From assembly GCF_000377665.1 (NCBI RefSeq), contig NZ_KB898648.1:124001-188000 (forward strand): a stretch of 64,000 nucleotides of DNA, given 5' to 3'. Position 1 is the first letter of the stretch; each line of letters begins with the position of its first letter. Shown here piece after piece: positions 25,478 through 35,964 of the stretch. A program made the position numbers and the translations under genes. The notes below the pieces were generated by a model. That model ran no database searches and was not told the DNA's origin. It saw only the letters and a program-made list of their open reading frames with translations. Source of the stretch: Vreelandella zhanjiangensis DSM 21076. GTDB lineage: Bacteria > Pseudomonadota > Gammaproteobacteria > Pseudomonadales > Halomonadaceae.

Positions 25478-26926
25478 ATGTTGAAATTGAAAGATGCTAC
25501 TTTGCAGCGCGAAGCCTGCCTGGTGGGCGGTGAGTGGATCAGCGCTGATAACAATGGCTTCGACGACGTCACCAACCCGGCCGATGGAAGCGTTATTGGC
25601 CGCATACCGCGCCTGGGCGAGGCTGAGACGTTACGTGCCATCGATGCTGCTGAAGAGGCGTTGCCTGCCTGGCAGGCGCTCACCGCCAAGGCCCGCGGTG
25701 CCCTGTTGCGGCGCTGGCATGACCTGCTTCTCGAGCACCAGGAAGACCTCGCGGCACTGATGACCGCCGAACAGGGCAAGCCGCTGGCTGAAGCCCGTGG
25801 CGAAATCGGTTTCGCGGCCAGCTTCTTCGAGTGGTTTGCCGAAGAGGGACGGCGTACTTACGGTGATGTCATTCCTACCCCGCAAAGCGACCGTCGCCTT
25901 CTGGTCGTCAAGCAGCCCGTAGGCGTTTGTGCCGCCATTACCCCGTGGAACTTTCCGGCGGCGATGATCGCCCGCAAGGCCGGTCCCGCCCTGGCGGCAG
26001 GGTGCACCATCGTTATCAAACCCGCCGGGCAAACGCCGTATTCAGCGCTGGCGATGGCCGAGCTTGCCATGCGGGCAGGCATTCCTGCCGGTGTCGTCAA
26101 CGTGGTGACCGGTGAAGCGCGCGCCATCGGTAAAGCCATGACCGAAAGCCCCAAGGTGCGCAAGCTATCGTTCACGGGCTCGACCGCCATTGGCAAGATG
26201 CTGCTCAAGCAGAGTGCTGATACCGTCAAGAAAGTCTCGATGGAGCTGGGTGGCAACGCGCCGTTTATCGTGTTCGACGATGCCGACCTGGACAAGGCCA
26301 TCGAAGGCGTGATGCAGGCGAAATTCCGTAATGCGGGGCAAACCTGCGTGTGCGCCAACCGTATTTTCGTTCAAGCCGGTATTCACGATGCCTTTGCCCA
26401 GCGCCTTGCCGAAGAGGTCGCCAAGCTCAAGGTAGGCCCCGGCAACGAAGAAGGTAACGACGTAGGCCCAATGATCGACGCCTCGGCTGCCGACAAGGTG
26501 TTGGAGCAGCTTGAAGATGCGATTGCCAAGGGTGGCCAGCTGTTGATTGGTGGCCAGCGCCAGAATGGCAACTTCCTGACGCCTGCCGTGATTACCGGCG
26601 CGACGCCACAGATGGCGTGTTTTGGGGAAGAGACCTTCGGGCCATTGGCACCCGTGTTCCGTTTCGAAAGCGAAAGCGAGGTGATTGCCCTGGCCAACGC
26701 GACAGAGTATGGGCTGGCGGCATACTGCTACACCCGCGACCTGGGCCGCGCGTGGCGCATGTCGGAAGCGCTGGAGTACGGCATGGTGGGTATCAATAAC
26801 GGCCATGTGTCTACCTGTGAAGCGCCCTTTGGCGGCATCAAGCAGTCAGGGCTGGGGCGTGAAGGCTCCTACCTCGGTATCGAGGATTACCTTGAAACCA
26901 AGTACATCAACATGGCCATCGGGTGA
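25478..26926 (+). CDS. Sulfolactaldehyde dehydrogenase (NAD(P)-dependent ALDH family)
   Basis: A 482-residue aldehyde dehydrogenase of the succinate-semialdehyde (GabD) branch. Catalytic Cys290 (NAGQTCVCANR), general base Glu256 (MELGGNAPF), Asn158 in TPWNFP and the cofactor loop FTGSTAIGK are present. In the sulfo-ED pathway this step turns 3-sulfolactaldehyde into 3-sulfolactate. Automatic annotation would probably call it succinate-semialdehyde dehydrogenase; the operon context argues for the sulfonated aldehyde. GAGGAG lies before the ATG. Confidence 0.88.
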   Translation: MLKLKDATLQREACLVGGEWISADNNGFDDVTNPADGSVIGRIPRLGEAETLRAIDAAEEALPAWQALTAKARGALLRRWHDLLLEHQEDLAALMTAEQGKPLAEARGEIGFAASFFEWFAEEGRRTYGDVIPTPQSDRRLLVVKQPVGVCAAITPWNFPAAMIARKAGPALAAGCTIVIKPAGQTPYSALAMAELAMRAGIPAGVVNVVTGEARAIGKAMTESPKVRKLSFTGSTAIGKMLLKQSADTVKKVSMELGGNAPFIVFDDADLDKAIEGVMQAKFRNAGQTCVCANRIFVQAGIHDAFAQRLAEEVAKLKVGPGNEEGNDVGPMIDASAADKVLEQLEDAIAKGGQLLIGGQRQNGNFLTPAVITGATPQMACFGEETFGPLAPVFRFESESEVIALANATEYGLAAYCYTRDLGRAWRMSEALEYGMVGINNGHVSTCEAPFGGIKQSGLGREGSYLGIEDYLETKYINMAIG

Positions 26927-27703
<777 letters not shown>

Positions 27704-27744
27704 TTTAGCGACGTCTGGCGTCGCCCGTTCAACGAGATACTCCT

Positions 27745-29766
27745 ATGCAAATAATTACGAAACACGACCAGCTGAGCGTGATGCTGGGTGGCGAAGCACT
27801 TCTTGTTCACCGCCCTGATGCACCGGCTTTCTTTATTGGTCGCGGCCAGGAGCGTATGGAGATGTACCGGGGTAATTTTGACATTGAAGATTACCTGGAA
27901 AGCCGCGAAGCGCTGCGGCATTTAACGGTCGTTGAAGACGGCGCCGGGCTCCAGCTGACGCTACGACGCTACGCTGAAGACGACGTTCAGCTAACGTTGC
28001 GGCTGGTAGAGCTGGAAGACGGTATTCGCATGGAGTCGCTGAGCGCGGCAGAAGGCATCAACCGTTTCTGGCTGCGCGTGGCGGCTCAAGATGAAGAGCG
28101 AGTGTGGGGCTGCGGTGAGCAGATGTCCTATTTCGATTTGCGCGGGCGCCATTTCCCTTTGTGGACCTCTGAGCCCGGCGTGGGGCGCGACAAGTCCACC
28201 TATGTGACGTGGCAGTCTGATGTGGTCAACCGGGCAGGCGGTGATTATTACCACACCAACTACCCACAACCGACGTTCGTTTCCTCGCGGCGCTACTTCT
28301 GCGATATGGAAACCACCCACTATGCGGACTTCGATTTTAGAAGCGCGGATTTTCATGAGCTGCAGGTGTGGGGCATTCCTGACGTCATCCTGTTGCGCAG
28401 CGCGCCGACCTTCATTCAGCTAGTGGAAAACATTGGCGCCCATTTTGGCCGCCAGCCCGAGCTGCCTGAATGGGTCTACAACGGCGTGATTCTGGGGCTC
28501 AAGCGGGGTCAGGCGCATGCCGAAGCCAAGCTGGCGGAGGCGCTTGCCAACAATATGTCGGTATCCGCGCTTTGGTGCGAGGACTGGGCTGGCGTTCGCG
28601 AGACCAGTTTCGGCACCCGGCTTTTCTGGGACTGGCGCTGGCAGGCGGAGCGTTACCCAAGCCTGGACAAGATGATTGATGAACTGCGCCAGCAGGGCGT
28701 GCAGTTCCTCGGCTATGTGAACCCGTATTTATGCGTGGATGGCCACTTCTTTCCTGAAGCACAGGCTCAAGGCTACCTGGCGACGGATGGTCAGGGGCAG
28801 ACGGCGATAGTCGACTTTGGCGAGTTTGATTGCGGCGTCGTGGACTTTACCAATCCGGCGGCGTGCACATGGTTCAAAGACGTCATCATCAAAGCGCAAA
28901 TGCTGGATCTGGGCCTAAGTGGCTGGATGGCGGACTTTGGTGAGTATCTGCCCATTGATGTCACCTTGAGCAACGGCGTTTCGGCGAAGCAGGAGCATAA
29001 CCGCTGGCCGGTACGCTGGGCGCAGGTGAACGCAGAGGCCATTGCCGAGGCCGGCCTGACGGATAAGGCTACTTTCTTCATGCGCGCGGGCTACAGCGGT
29101 GTTCAGGCACATTGCCCGCTGCTCTGGGCAGGCGACCAGTCGGTCGATTTCACCCGCCATGATGGTCTGGCAACGGTTATCTGTGCCGCGCTTTCCTCGG
29201 GACTGATGGGCAACGCTTTCCACCATAGCGACATTGGCGGCTATACCAGCATCTTTGGCAATACCCGGGATGCCGAGCTGTTCATGCGCTGGTCCGATAT
29301 GGCGGCGTTTACGCCAGTGATGCGTACCCACGAATCCAACCGCCCCACCGAGAACGTGCAGTGGTTCGATGACGAGAAAGTCGCCGCACACCTGGCGCGC
29401 ATGAGCCGGATCTATGTGCGCTTGGCGCCCTATCTCAAGTCCCTGGTGACTGAGGGCAGTGAAAAGAGTCTTCCGGTACAGCGTCCGCTGTTTCTGCATT
29501 TTGAAGACGACGCGGCGTGCTATGCCATTCAGGATCAATACCTGTATGGGCCTGACCTTCTGGTGGCGCCCGTACATGAGGCAGGTAGAAGCGATTGGTC
29601 GGCCTACCTGCCTGAAGGCGTTGAATGGGTACACTTGTGGAGCGGTGAGCGCTACGCTGGCGGGCAGCGTGTCACGGTTGCGGCGCCCTTTGGTAAGCCG
29701 CCTGTCTTCTATCGCTCAGAGAGTGCCTGGAAGCCGCTGTTTGCTGAAGTAGCGGATCAAGACTGA
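27745..29766 (+). CDS. yihQ: Sulfoquinovosidase (GH31, YihQ-type, KERWY variant)
   Basis: A 673-residue alpha-glycosidase of GH31. It matches YihQ throughout: nucleophile Asp397 in GWMADFGEYLP, acid/base Asp464 in WAGDQSVDF, then HHSDIGGYT and MRTHESNRP, and the ending APVHEAGRSDW. The residues that grip the sulfonate in YihQ-type enzymes are all found with the right spacing: Lys253, Glu279, Arg292, Trp295 and Tyr500. From memory, this is the KERWY set of the Agrobacterium enzyme rather than the QQRWY set of E. coli. This identifies the substrate as alpha-sulfoquinovosides (sulfoquinovosyl glycerol or diacylglycerol) and sets the meaning of the whole cluster. No signal peptide, so it acts in the cytoplasm. 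The stop overlaps the next start by one base. Confidence 0.93.
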   Translation: MQIITKHDQLSVMLGGEALLVHRPDAPAFFIGRGQERMEMYRGNFDIEDYLESREALRHLTVVEDGAGLQLTLRRYAEDDVQLTLRLVELEDGIRMESLSAAEGINRFWLRVAAQDEERVWGCGEQMSYFDLRGRHFPLWTSEPGVGRDKSTYVTWQSDVVNRAGGDYYHTNYPQPTFVSSRRYFCDMETTHYADFDFRSADFHELQVWGIPDVILLRSAPTFIQLVENIGAHFGRQPELPEWVYNGVILGLKRGQAHAEAKLAEALANNMSVSALWCEDWAGVRETSFGTRLFWDWRWQAERYPSLDKMIDELRQQGVQFLGYVNPYLCVDGHFFPEAQAQGYLATDGQGQTAIVDFGEFDCGVVDFTNPAACTWFKDVIIKAQMLDLGLSGWMADFGEYLPIDVTLSNGVSAKQEHNRWPVRWAQVNAEAIAEAGLTDKATFFMRAGYSGVQAHCPLLWAGDQSVDFTRHDGLATVICAALSSGLMGNAFHHSDIGGYTSIFGNTRDAELFMRWSDMAAFTPVMRTHESNRPTENVQWFDDEKVAAHLARMSRIYVRLAPYLKSLVTEGSEKSLPVQRPLFLHFEDDAACYAIQDQYLYGPDLLVAPVHEAGRSDWSAYLPEGVEWVHLWSGERYAGGQRVTVAAPFGKPPVFYRSESAWKPLFAEVADQD

Positions 29767-30521
29767 TGGAGGTGTCAGCAACCTTACTGCTGTTGGGCTG
29801 GGTAGCGCTGGCTACCTATGCCCAAACGGTGACGGGTTTTGCTTTTGGGCTTATCTTGATGGCGGGCGTAGTGCTTTCCGGGTTGGCGCCGGTATCACTG
29901 GTGGCCATCCTGATCAGCATTCTGAGCCTGTTCAACTGTTCGTTGGCGCTCTACCGGAACCTGGGCAACCTGGATTGGGAAATCATCGTTTTCTGCTCGC
30001 TCAGCGGTTTTGCCACGCTTATTTTTGGTGTCTGGACACTGGAGCTTTTGAGCGGTAGCTATGTGCACTGGCTGCAGTTGATTCTGGGGCTGGCGATTAT
30101 CATCAGCAGTTTGATGCTGATTGTTAATCCGCTACCTACGAAAACCCGGTCTGGGCGTCTTTCGTTTTTGTTCTTTGGCGGGCTGTCGGGGTTCATGGGC
30201 GGGATGTTCTCGACCTCCGGCCCTCCTTTGGTGTTCCACTTTTATCGCCAGCCGCTCACTCTGGCCGTGATCCGCGATTGCCTGTTGCTGATCTTCGCGA
30301 TCAACTCCCTGCAACGCTTGATCATCGTGGGTGTGCAAGGTCAGCTTAATCTGAATATTCTGGGGTTGGCGGCCACGGCTGTCCCCATCGTCATGCTGTT
30401 TACCTGGCTGGGGAGACGCTACCCTCCGCCGCTTTCCGAGCGTAGCCTGCGCCGCGTTGCTTTTTTGCTACTGTTTGCTTCGGGCTTGAGTTTATGTGTT
30501 TCCGCGCTGCTGAAAGCTTGA
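29766..30521 (+). CDS. TauE/SafE family exporter, candidate sulfolactate exporter
   Basis: A 251-residue membrane protein with about eight helices and the TauE/SafE pattern (GWVALATYAQTVTGFAFG and GGLSGFMGGMFSTSGPPLVFHFYR). Members export sulfite, sulfoacetate and other organosulfonates. Its start overlaps the sulfoquinovosidase stop (TGATG), so it is translationally coupled to the catabolic operon. As no gene for desulfonating sulfolactate is seen here, it probably sends sulfolactate out of the cell. Confidence 0.87.
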   Translation: MEVSATLLLLGWVALATYAQTVTGFAFGLILMAGVVLSGLAPVSLVAILISILSLFNCSLALYRNLGNLDWEIIVFCSLSGFATLIFGVWTLELLSGSYVHWLQLILGLAIIISSLMLIVNPLPTKTRSGRLSFLFFGGLSGFMGGMFSTSGPPLVFHFYRQPLTLAVIRDCLLLIFAINSLQRLIIVGVQGQLNLNILGLAATAVPIVMLFTWLGRRYPPPLSERSLRRVAFLLLFASGLSLCVSALLKA

Positions 30522-30532
30522 AGCGTGCGCGG

Positions 30533-31570
30533 CTAGTGGCGAAGGCTGCTGGCCCTCGATAGCAGTTCAAAACCCAGGTCCAGACAGGTTTCCTGGGTAT
30601 GGCCCTGAACCCTTTGAAGGACACATTGGGCCACTACGTTGCCAATCTCTTCGCGCGGTGGGCGAATGGTGGACAAGGGGGGAAGCGTACAGTTGCTGAA
30701 ATCCATGTCGCCAAAGCCGATCATCGCAATATCATCAGGAATACGAATTCCACGTCGTTGCGCTTCGCCAAGCGCGCCCAGGGCCAGCATGTCATTGCCG
30801 AAGATGATGCCATCGGTATCCGGGTGGCTTGACAGCAAATCGGCAAATGCGTGGTTGGCGGCTTCTGCCATACGCCCAGGGCCGCAGTCGATAACGCGCG
30901 TATGCCGCTTGCCCAGCAGGTCCATCAGCGCCGCCTCGCTACCGGCACAGCGCTGCTTGGCGCGTTCGTCAACGTTCAAGCGTGTACCGATAAAAGCAAT
31001 TCTTTGACAGCCAGCGTCAACCAGATGGCGCGCTTGCGCGCGTCCTACATCAAGATGGGAAAAGCCTACCAGTGTATCCAAAGGGTTGGAGCCCAGCTCC
31101 CACATTTCTATAACGGGTACGTCGGAATTGCTCAACATGCGCCGAGTTTCCCGGCTATGGCTTAAACCCGTAAGCACCATTGCGCTAGGTGACCAGGACA
31201 GAAACGTTCTTACCACCGCCTCTTCCTCCGCTTCCGCGTAGTCGCTGTGGCCTAACAGAAGCTGGTACCCCTGAGCCCCCAATGCCTTCTGCATGGTATT
31301 GACGGTAGACGCAAAAATGGCGTTTAACATGGAGGGGACGACCACCCCGATAACGCGTGTTCGCGCTGCAGCTAACGCGCCGGCCATCAAATTGGGCACA
31401 TAGCCCAGCGTATTGATAGCGCTCTGTATGCGCTGACCAAGCGGTCCCGAGACTTCATCGGGTTTACGCAAATAGAGAGATACTGTGCTTGCAGATACAT
31501 CCGCAAGCTTGGCCACATCGCTCATGGTGACGCGTTGGGTGGAACGACGTTGGCGAGATTTATTGTTCAT
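30533..31570 (-). CDS. LacI family repressor of the SQ regulon
   Basis: A 345-residue regulator. The N-terminal helix-turn-helix and hinge are clear (MSDVAKLADVSASTVSLYLRKP, about residues 16-37; INTLGYVPNLMAGALA), followed by a periplasmic-binding-protein-like effector domain (VIGVVVPSMLNAIFASTV, DGIIFGNDMLALGALGEAQ, IPDDIAMIGFGDMDF). GntR/GalR-like in style. The gene is convergent with the catabolic operon (11 bases between stops) and has an operator copy 85 bases before its own start, which suggests autorepression. The likely inducer is SQ or a pathway intermediate. Confidence 0.93.
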   Translation of the reverse strand: MNNKSRQRRSTQRVTMSDVAKLADVSASTVSLYLRKPDEVSGPLGQRIQSAINTLGYVPNLMAGALAAARTRVIGVVVPSMLNAIFASTVNTMQKALGAQGYQLLLGHSDYAEAEEEAVVRTFLSWSPSAMVLTGLSHSRETRRMLSNSDVPVIEMWELGSNPLDTLVGFSHLDVGRAQARHLVDAGCQRIAFIGTRLNVDERAKQRCAGSEAALMDLLGKRHTRVIDCGPGRMAEAANHAFADLLSSHPDTDGIIFGNDMLALGALGEAQRRGIRIPDDIAMIGFGDMDFSNCTLPPLSTIRPPREEIGNVVAQCVLQRVQGHTQETCLDLGFELLSRASSLRH

Positions 31571-31654
31571 AAAAAGCTCTCTAGCAAACACAATATCGAG
31601 GGCATATTCCCTCTAGCCTTGAAAATTGATTGCACTATAACATAAGCAGTTTTT

Positions 31655-31668
31655 TCGCAGCGCTACGA
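31655..31668. promoter_or_regulatory. LacI-type operator, copy 3 (regulator gene)
   Basis: TCGCAGCGCTACGA, one change from the core palindrome, upstream of the regulator gene on the minus strand. Confidence 0.8.
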
Positions 31669-31685
31669 GCTTAACGATAGATATA

Positions 31686-31713
31686 AAAATCCCCATGGGA
31701 TGACCCATGGGGA
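31686..31713 (-). terminator. Terminator of the porin gene
   Basis: Stem CCCCATGGG / CCCATGGGG with a four-base loop; on the minus strand it is followed by ATTTTTATAT. It separates the porin transcript from the regulator promoter. Confidence 0.88.
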
Positions 31714-31777
31714 ATGCGAACACTTAATACAGTAAGTATAGAACCGTAAGTATTGAGGTTAACGGTTAACTAAAGTG

Positions 31778-33298
<1,521 letters not shown>

Positions 33299-33338
33299 TT
33301 TAATAATTAAAAAAATAGCGCGATAGGGTAATACGTAA

Positions 33339-33352
33339 TCGTAGCGCTACGA
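33339..33352. promoter_or_regulatory. LacI-type operator, copy 5 (porin gene)
   Basis: A perfect TCGTAGCGCTACGA, centred 54 bases (about five helix turns) from copy 4. The pair could bind one tetramer or two dimers on the same face and form a small loop. Confidence 0.85.
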
Positions 33353-33564
33353 AATTTATTTTGTACTAGACAATAGTATCGAACTCATTATTAAGATCGT
33401 TTTTGATCATAAACTTAAAAGATGTGCTTTAAGAGAGGATCTTGGCTTGCTTGTTCGATGGCACCTGTTTAGAAAACGGTCATTGAATCCAGGTGCTATA
33501 CCGTTGCGGGCATCGCCTTGTGTGCCTAATCTGAAGAACACGCTTCAAAAGCCAGGATGCCATA

Positions 33565-34026
33565 ATGGATAATTCCACGTTTACACAGGCAGACTCCAAA
33601 CGCTCGCTATGGGCAGCCGTATTGCTGGGTATTGGCGTAATGGCGGCCGTCGATGAAATAGTCTTTCACCAGTTGCTTCAATGGCATCATTTCTTTGATT
33701 TTGGTACGCCAACGTTTGGGATTATTTCGGATGGCCTGCTGCACGCCTTCGAGCTGCTCGCCATCGTGATCGGCGTGTTCATGCTACTCGACCTTTCTCA
33801 GCGCAAACGCCTGACAATCCCCTGGGCCAAGGCGGGCTTCTTTTTAGGCATGGGCGGTTTCCAGCTATTTGATGGCCTGATTAACCACAAAATTTTGCGC
33901 CTGCATCAGATTCGCTACGGCGTCGACCCGCTGCTCTATGACGTGGTATGGAATGGTGCGGCAATAGTGTTGTTGCTTGTAGGTATCTGGTTCTATCGCC
34001 ATGCCAAGCGCCTTGGACATCGCTAG
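33565..34026 (+). CDS. DUF2243 membrane protein
   Basis: A 153-residue protein with four hydrophobic helices and the DUF2243 pattern (LGIGVMAAVDEIVFHQLLQWHHFFD, GIISDGLLHAFELLAI, GGFQLFDGLINHKILRLHQIRYG). Several conserved His residues could bind metal or haem. Function unknown. It is followed after two bases by a CtaG-like gene, an arrangement seen repeatedly in bacteria, so the two probably work together in oxidase or copper-related membrane assembly. Confidence 0.88.
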   Translation: MDNSTFTQADSKRSLWAAVLLGIGVMAAVDEIVFHQLLQWHHFFDFGTPTFGIISDGLLHAFELLAIVIGVFMLLDLSQRKRLTIPWAKAGFFLGMGGFQLFDGLINHKILRLHQIRYGVDPLLYDVVWNGAAIVLLLVGIWFYRHAKRLGHR

Positions 34027-34028
34027 AC

Positions 34029-34868
34029 ATGCGCGTCCACGACCATACTCATGCCGCGCAAGGGGCGTTGCTTGATTGGCTGCCGTTGGCGCTGATTGTT
34101 TTAATCACGTTTACGTATTTAACGGCGGCTTATACCCAACGCCATAAAGCGACCGGTTGGAGCGGTTGGCGAAGTAGTTTTTTCACTTTGGGCAGTCTGC
34201 TGCTTGCCCTCGCCGTAGCACCCCCTTTAATGGCCTGGGCGCACCATGATCTGGTGGGCCATATGGCCCTGCATTTATTGATCGGCATGTTGGCGCCGCT
34301 TGCCTGGGTCTTGGCCGCGCCCATCACTTTACTATTACGCACGTTGCCGCAGGCAGGTGGCAGGCGTGTAGCCGCCCTGCTGCAGAGCCGGTTCGTGCGC
34401 TTCGTTTCTCATCCCGTCAGCGCACTTATACTCAATATCGGCGGCATGTACGTGCTGTATCTCACGCCGCTGTATAGCGCATCGCTAGATAATCAGGCAC
34501 TTCACTATTGGATACATGTGCATTTTCTGGTGGCGGGCTATCTGTTCTGCTGGGCGATTCTGGCCGAGCCCGATGTGTCGCCCCATCGGCTGAGCCTGCG
34601 CTTTCGGCTGGGCGTACTGTTTGCGTCTATCGCCACCCATAGTTTGCTGGGCAAGCTGATGTACGGCTACGCTTGGCCGCGTGGCACCGACCATTCGCTT
34701 GAGGAAATACAAGCCGCCGCCCAGTTGATGTATTACGGCGGCGACTTTGCCGAAGTACTGCTGGCTGTTGTGCTGTTAACGCTTTGGCTGCGCAAGCCGG
34801 TTGAACGGCGTGAAGGGTTATTCAAAAATGCCGAACGCGGCATAAGCCGCGTTCGAATCAACACATAG
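34029..34868 (+). CDS. CtaG-type (caa3) cytochrome c oxidase assembly-like membrane protein
   Basis: A 279-residue membrane protein of the caa3-type CtaG family (PF09678), distinct from the Cox11-type CtaG. About seven helices are visible, with conserved His residues in WAHHDLVGHMALHLLIGMLAPLA and HYWIHVHFLVAGYLFCWAI. No oxidase genes adjoin it here. The start is the ATG two bases after the DUF2243 stop; a longer frame inside the previous gene is spurious. The final codons form half of a hairpin that looks like the terminator of the opposing agmatinase gene. Confidence 0.87.
   Translation: MRVHDHTHAAQGALLDWLPLALIVLITFTYLTAAYTQRHKATGWSGWRSSFFTLGSLLLALAVAPPLMAWAHHDLVGHMALHLLIGMLAPLAWVLAAPITLLLRTLPQAGGRRVAALLQSRFVRFVSHPVSALILNIGGMYVLYLTPLYSASLDNQALHYWIHVHFLVAGYLFCWAILAEPDVSPHRLSLRFRLGVLFASIATHSLLGKLMYGYAWPRGTDHSLEEIQAAAQLMYYGGDFAEVLLAVVLLTLWLRKPVERREGLFKNAERGISRVRINT
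34827..34855 (-). terminator. Terminator of speB, embedded in the end of the CtaG-like gene
   Basis: Arms CGAACGCGGC / GCCGCGTTCG with a four-base loop; on the minus strand it is followed by ATTTTTGAA. It lies wholly inside the last codons of the opposing gene. Confidence 0.75.
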
Positions 34869-34882
34869 ATGCGTAAATGCTA

Positions 34883-35803
34883 TTAAGCGCCCTTGGACGC
34901 CGCCAGCACATACAAGAACTCAAGCCCCAGCGTTGCCGCGGCAAGCGAGGTAATGTCGCCGTGATCGTAGGCCGGGTTAACCTCGACAACATCCATGCCC
35001 ACCAGGTCCATACCCACCAGGCCACGGACGACCTTGAGCAGCAGGTCGGTGGACATGCCACCACACACTGGCGTACCGGTGCCCGGTGCAAAAGCAGGGT
35101 CCAGGCCGTCGATATCCAGGCTGACGTAGGCCGGGTGATGGCCTACGCGGGCGCGGATTTTTTCGAGCACGGCTTTGGGGCCGTTATCGTTCACCCAGTC
35201 GGCATCCAGCACTTCATAAGGATGGTTGTAGCGGTCGTAGCTTGTGCGAATACCGATTTGCAGTGAATGCTCGGGCACAACCAGCCCCTCTTTCAGGGCG
35301 TGGTGGAAAATGGTGCCGTGATCAAAGCGGGTGCCTTGCTCGTAGGTGTCGGTATGTGCATCAAAATGGATTAGCGCCACCGGTCCATGCTCGCGCGCAT
35401 GGGCGCGCAATAGGGGCAGGCTGATGTAATGATCGCCGCCCAGGGTCAGCATCTTTTTACCCGCGCTGAGCCAGCGGTTGGCATGGTTTTCCAGATTATC
35501 CACCAGGCTTTCCGGCTCGCCGTAGGCGTAATCCAGGTTGCCCGCGTCGCACACACGTAAGCGCTCTTCCAAGGCAAAATCCCACGGCCAGCGTTTGCCT
35601 TCCCAAATGAGATTAGCGGTGCTTTGACGAATCGCATTCGGCCCCATACGAGTACCCGCACGGCCAGAACATGCCAGGTCAAACGGTACGCCGCTGACCA
35701 CTACCTCGGCATCGGTTGCCTTGGGATCAGTGGCTTTGGCCACACCCATAAAGGTAGAGATAACATCACCAAACAGGCTAGGCATGATTTGTGGGTGGCT
35801 CAC
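34883..35803 (-). CDS. speB: Agmatinase
   Basis: Mn2+-dependent ureohydrolase converting agmatine to putrescine and urea. The ligand motifs GGDHYISLPLL, ALIHFDAHTDTY and LDIDGLDPAFAPGTGTP are complete, and the protein is close to E. coli SpeB across its length. The start is taken at GTG (VSHPQIMPSLFG) with AGGAG ten bases upstream, which gives 306 residues, as in E. coli; the ATG six codons later has no ribosome site. No arginine decarboxylase gene is near. It is divergent from a LysR regulator, which probably controls it. Confidence 0.95.
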   Translation of the reverse strand: MSHPQIMPSLFGDVISTFMGVAKATDPKATDAEVVVSGVPFDLACSGRAGTRMGPNAIRQSTANLIWEGKRWPWDFALEERLRVCDAGNLDYAYGEPESLVDNLENHANRWLSAGKKMLTLGGDHYISLPLLRAHAREHGPVALIHFDAHTDTYEQGTRFDHGTIFHHALKEGLVVPEHSLQIGIRTSYDRYNHPYEVLDADWVNDNGPKAVLEKIRARVGHHPAYVSLDIDGLDPAFAPGTGTPVCGGMSTDLLLKVVRGLVGMDLVGMDVVEVNPAYDHGDITSLAAATLGLEFLYVLAASKGA

Positions 35804-35907
35804 CGTGGGGCGTCTCCTGGGGTTAAACCTGAATTTAGAAAGGGAGTAAGCGCATCGCACTATGGCGAAAGGAGGCCGACAATAAATAATTTTTAGTAAT
35901 AAATTAA

Positions 35908-35934
35908 ATGAATGTTTAGAATTAAATCATTCAT
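35908..35934. promoter_or_regulatory. Candidate LysR operator
   Basis: Inverted repeat ATGAATG-N13-CATTCAT in the AT-rich spacer between speB and the LysR gene. Such interrupted dyads are typical of LysR recognition sites. Confidence 0.5.
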
Positions 35935-35964
35935 GAGATGAATAATGTCTAGTAATGGCTATTT

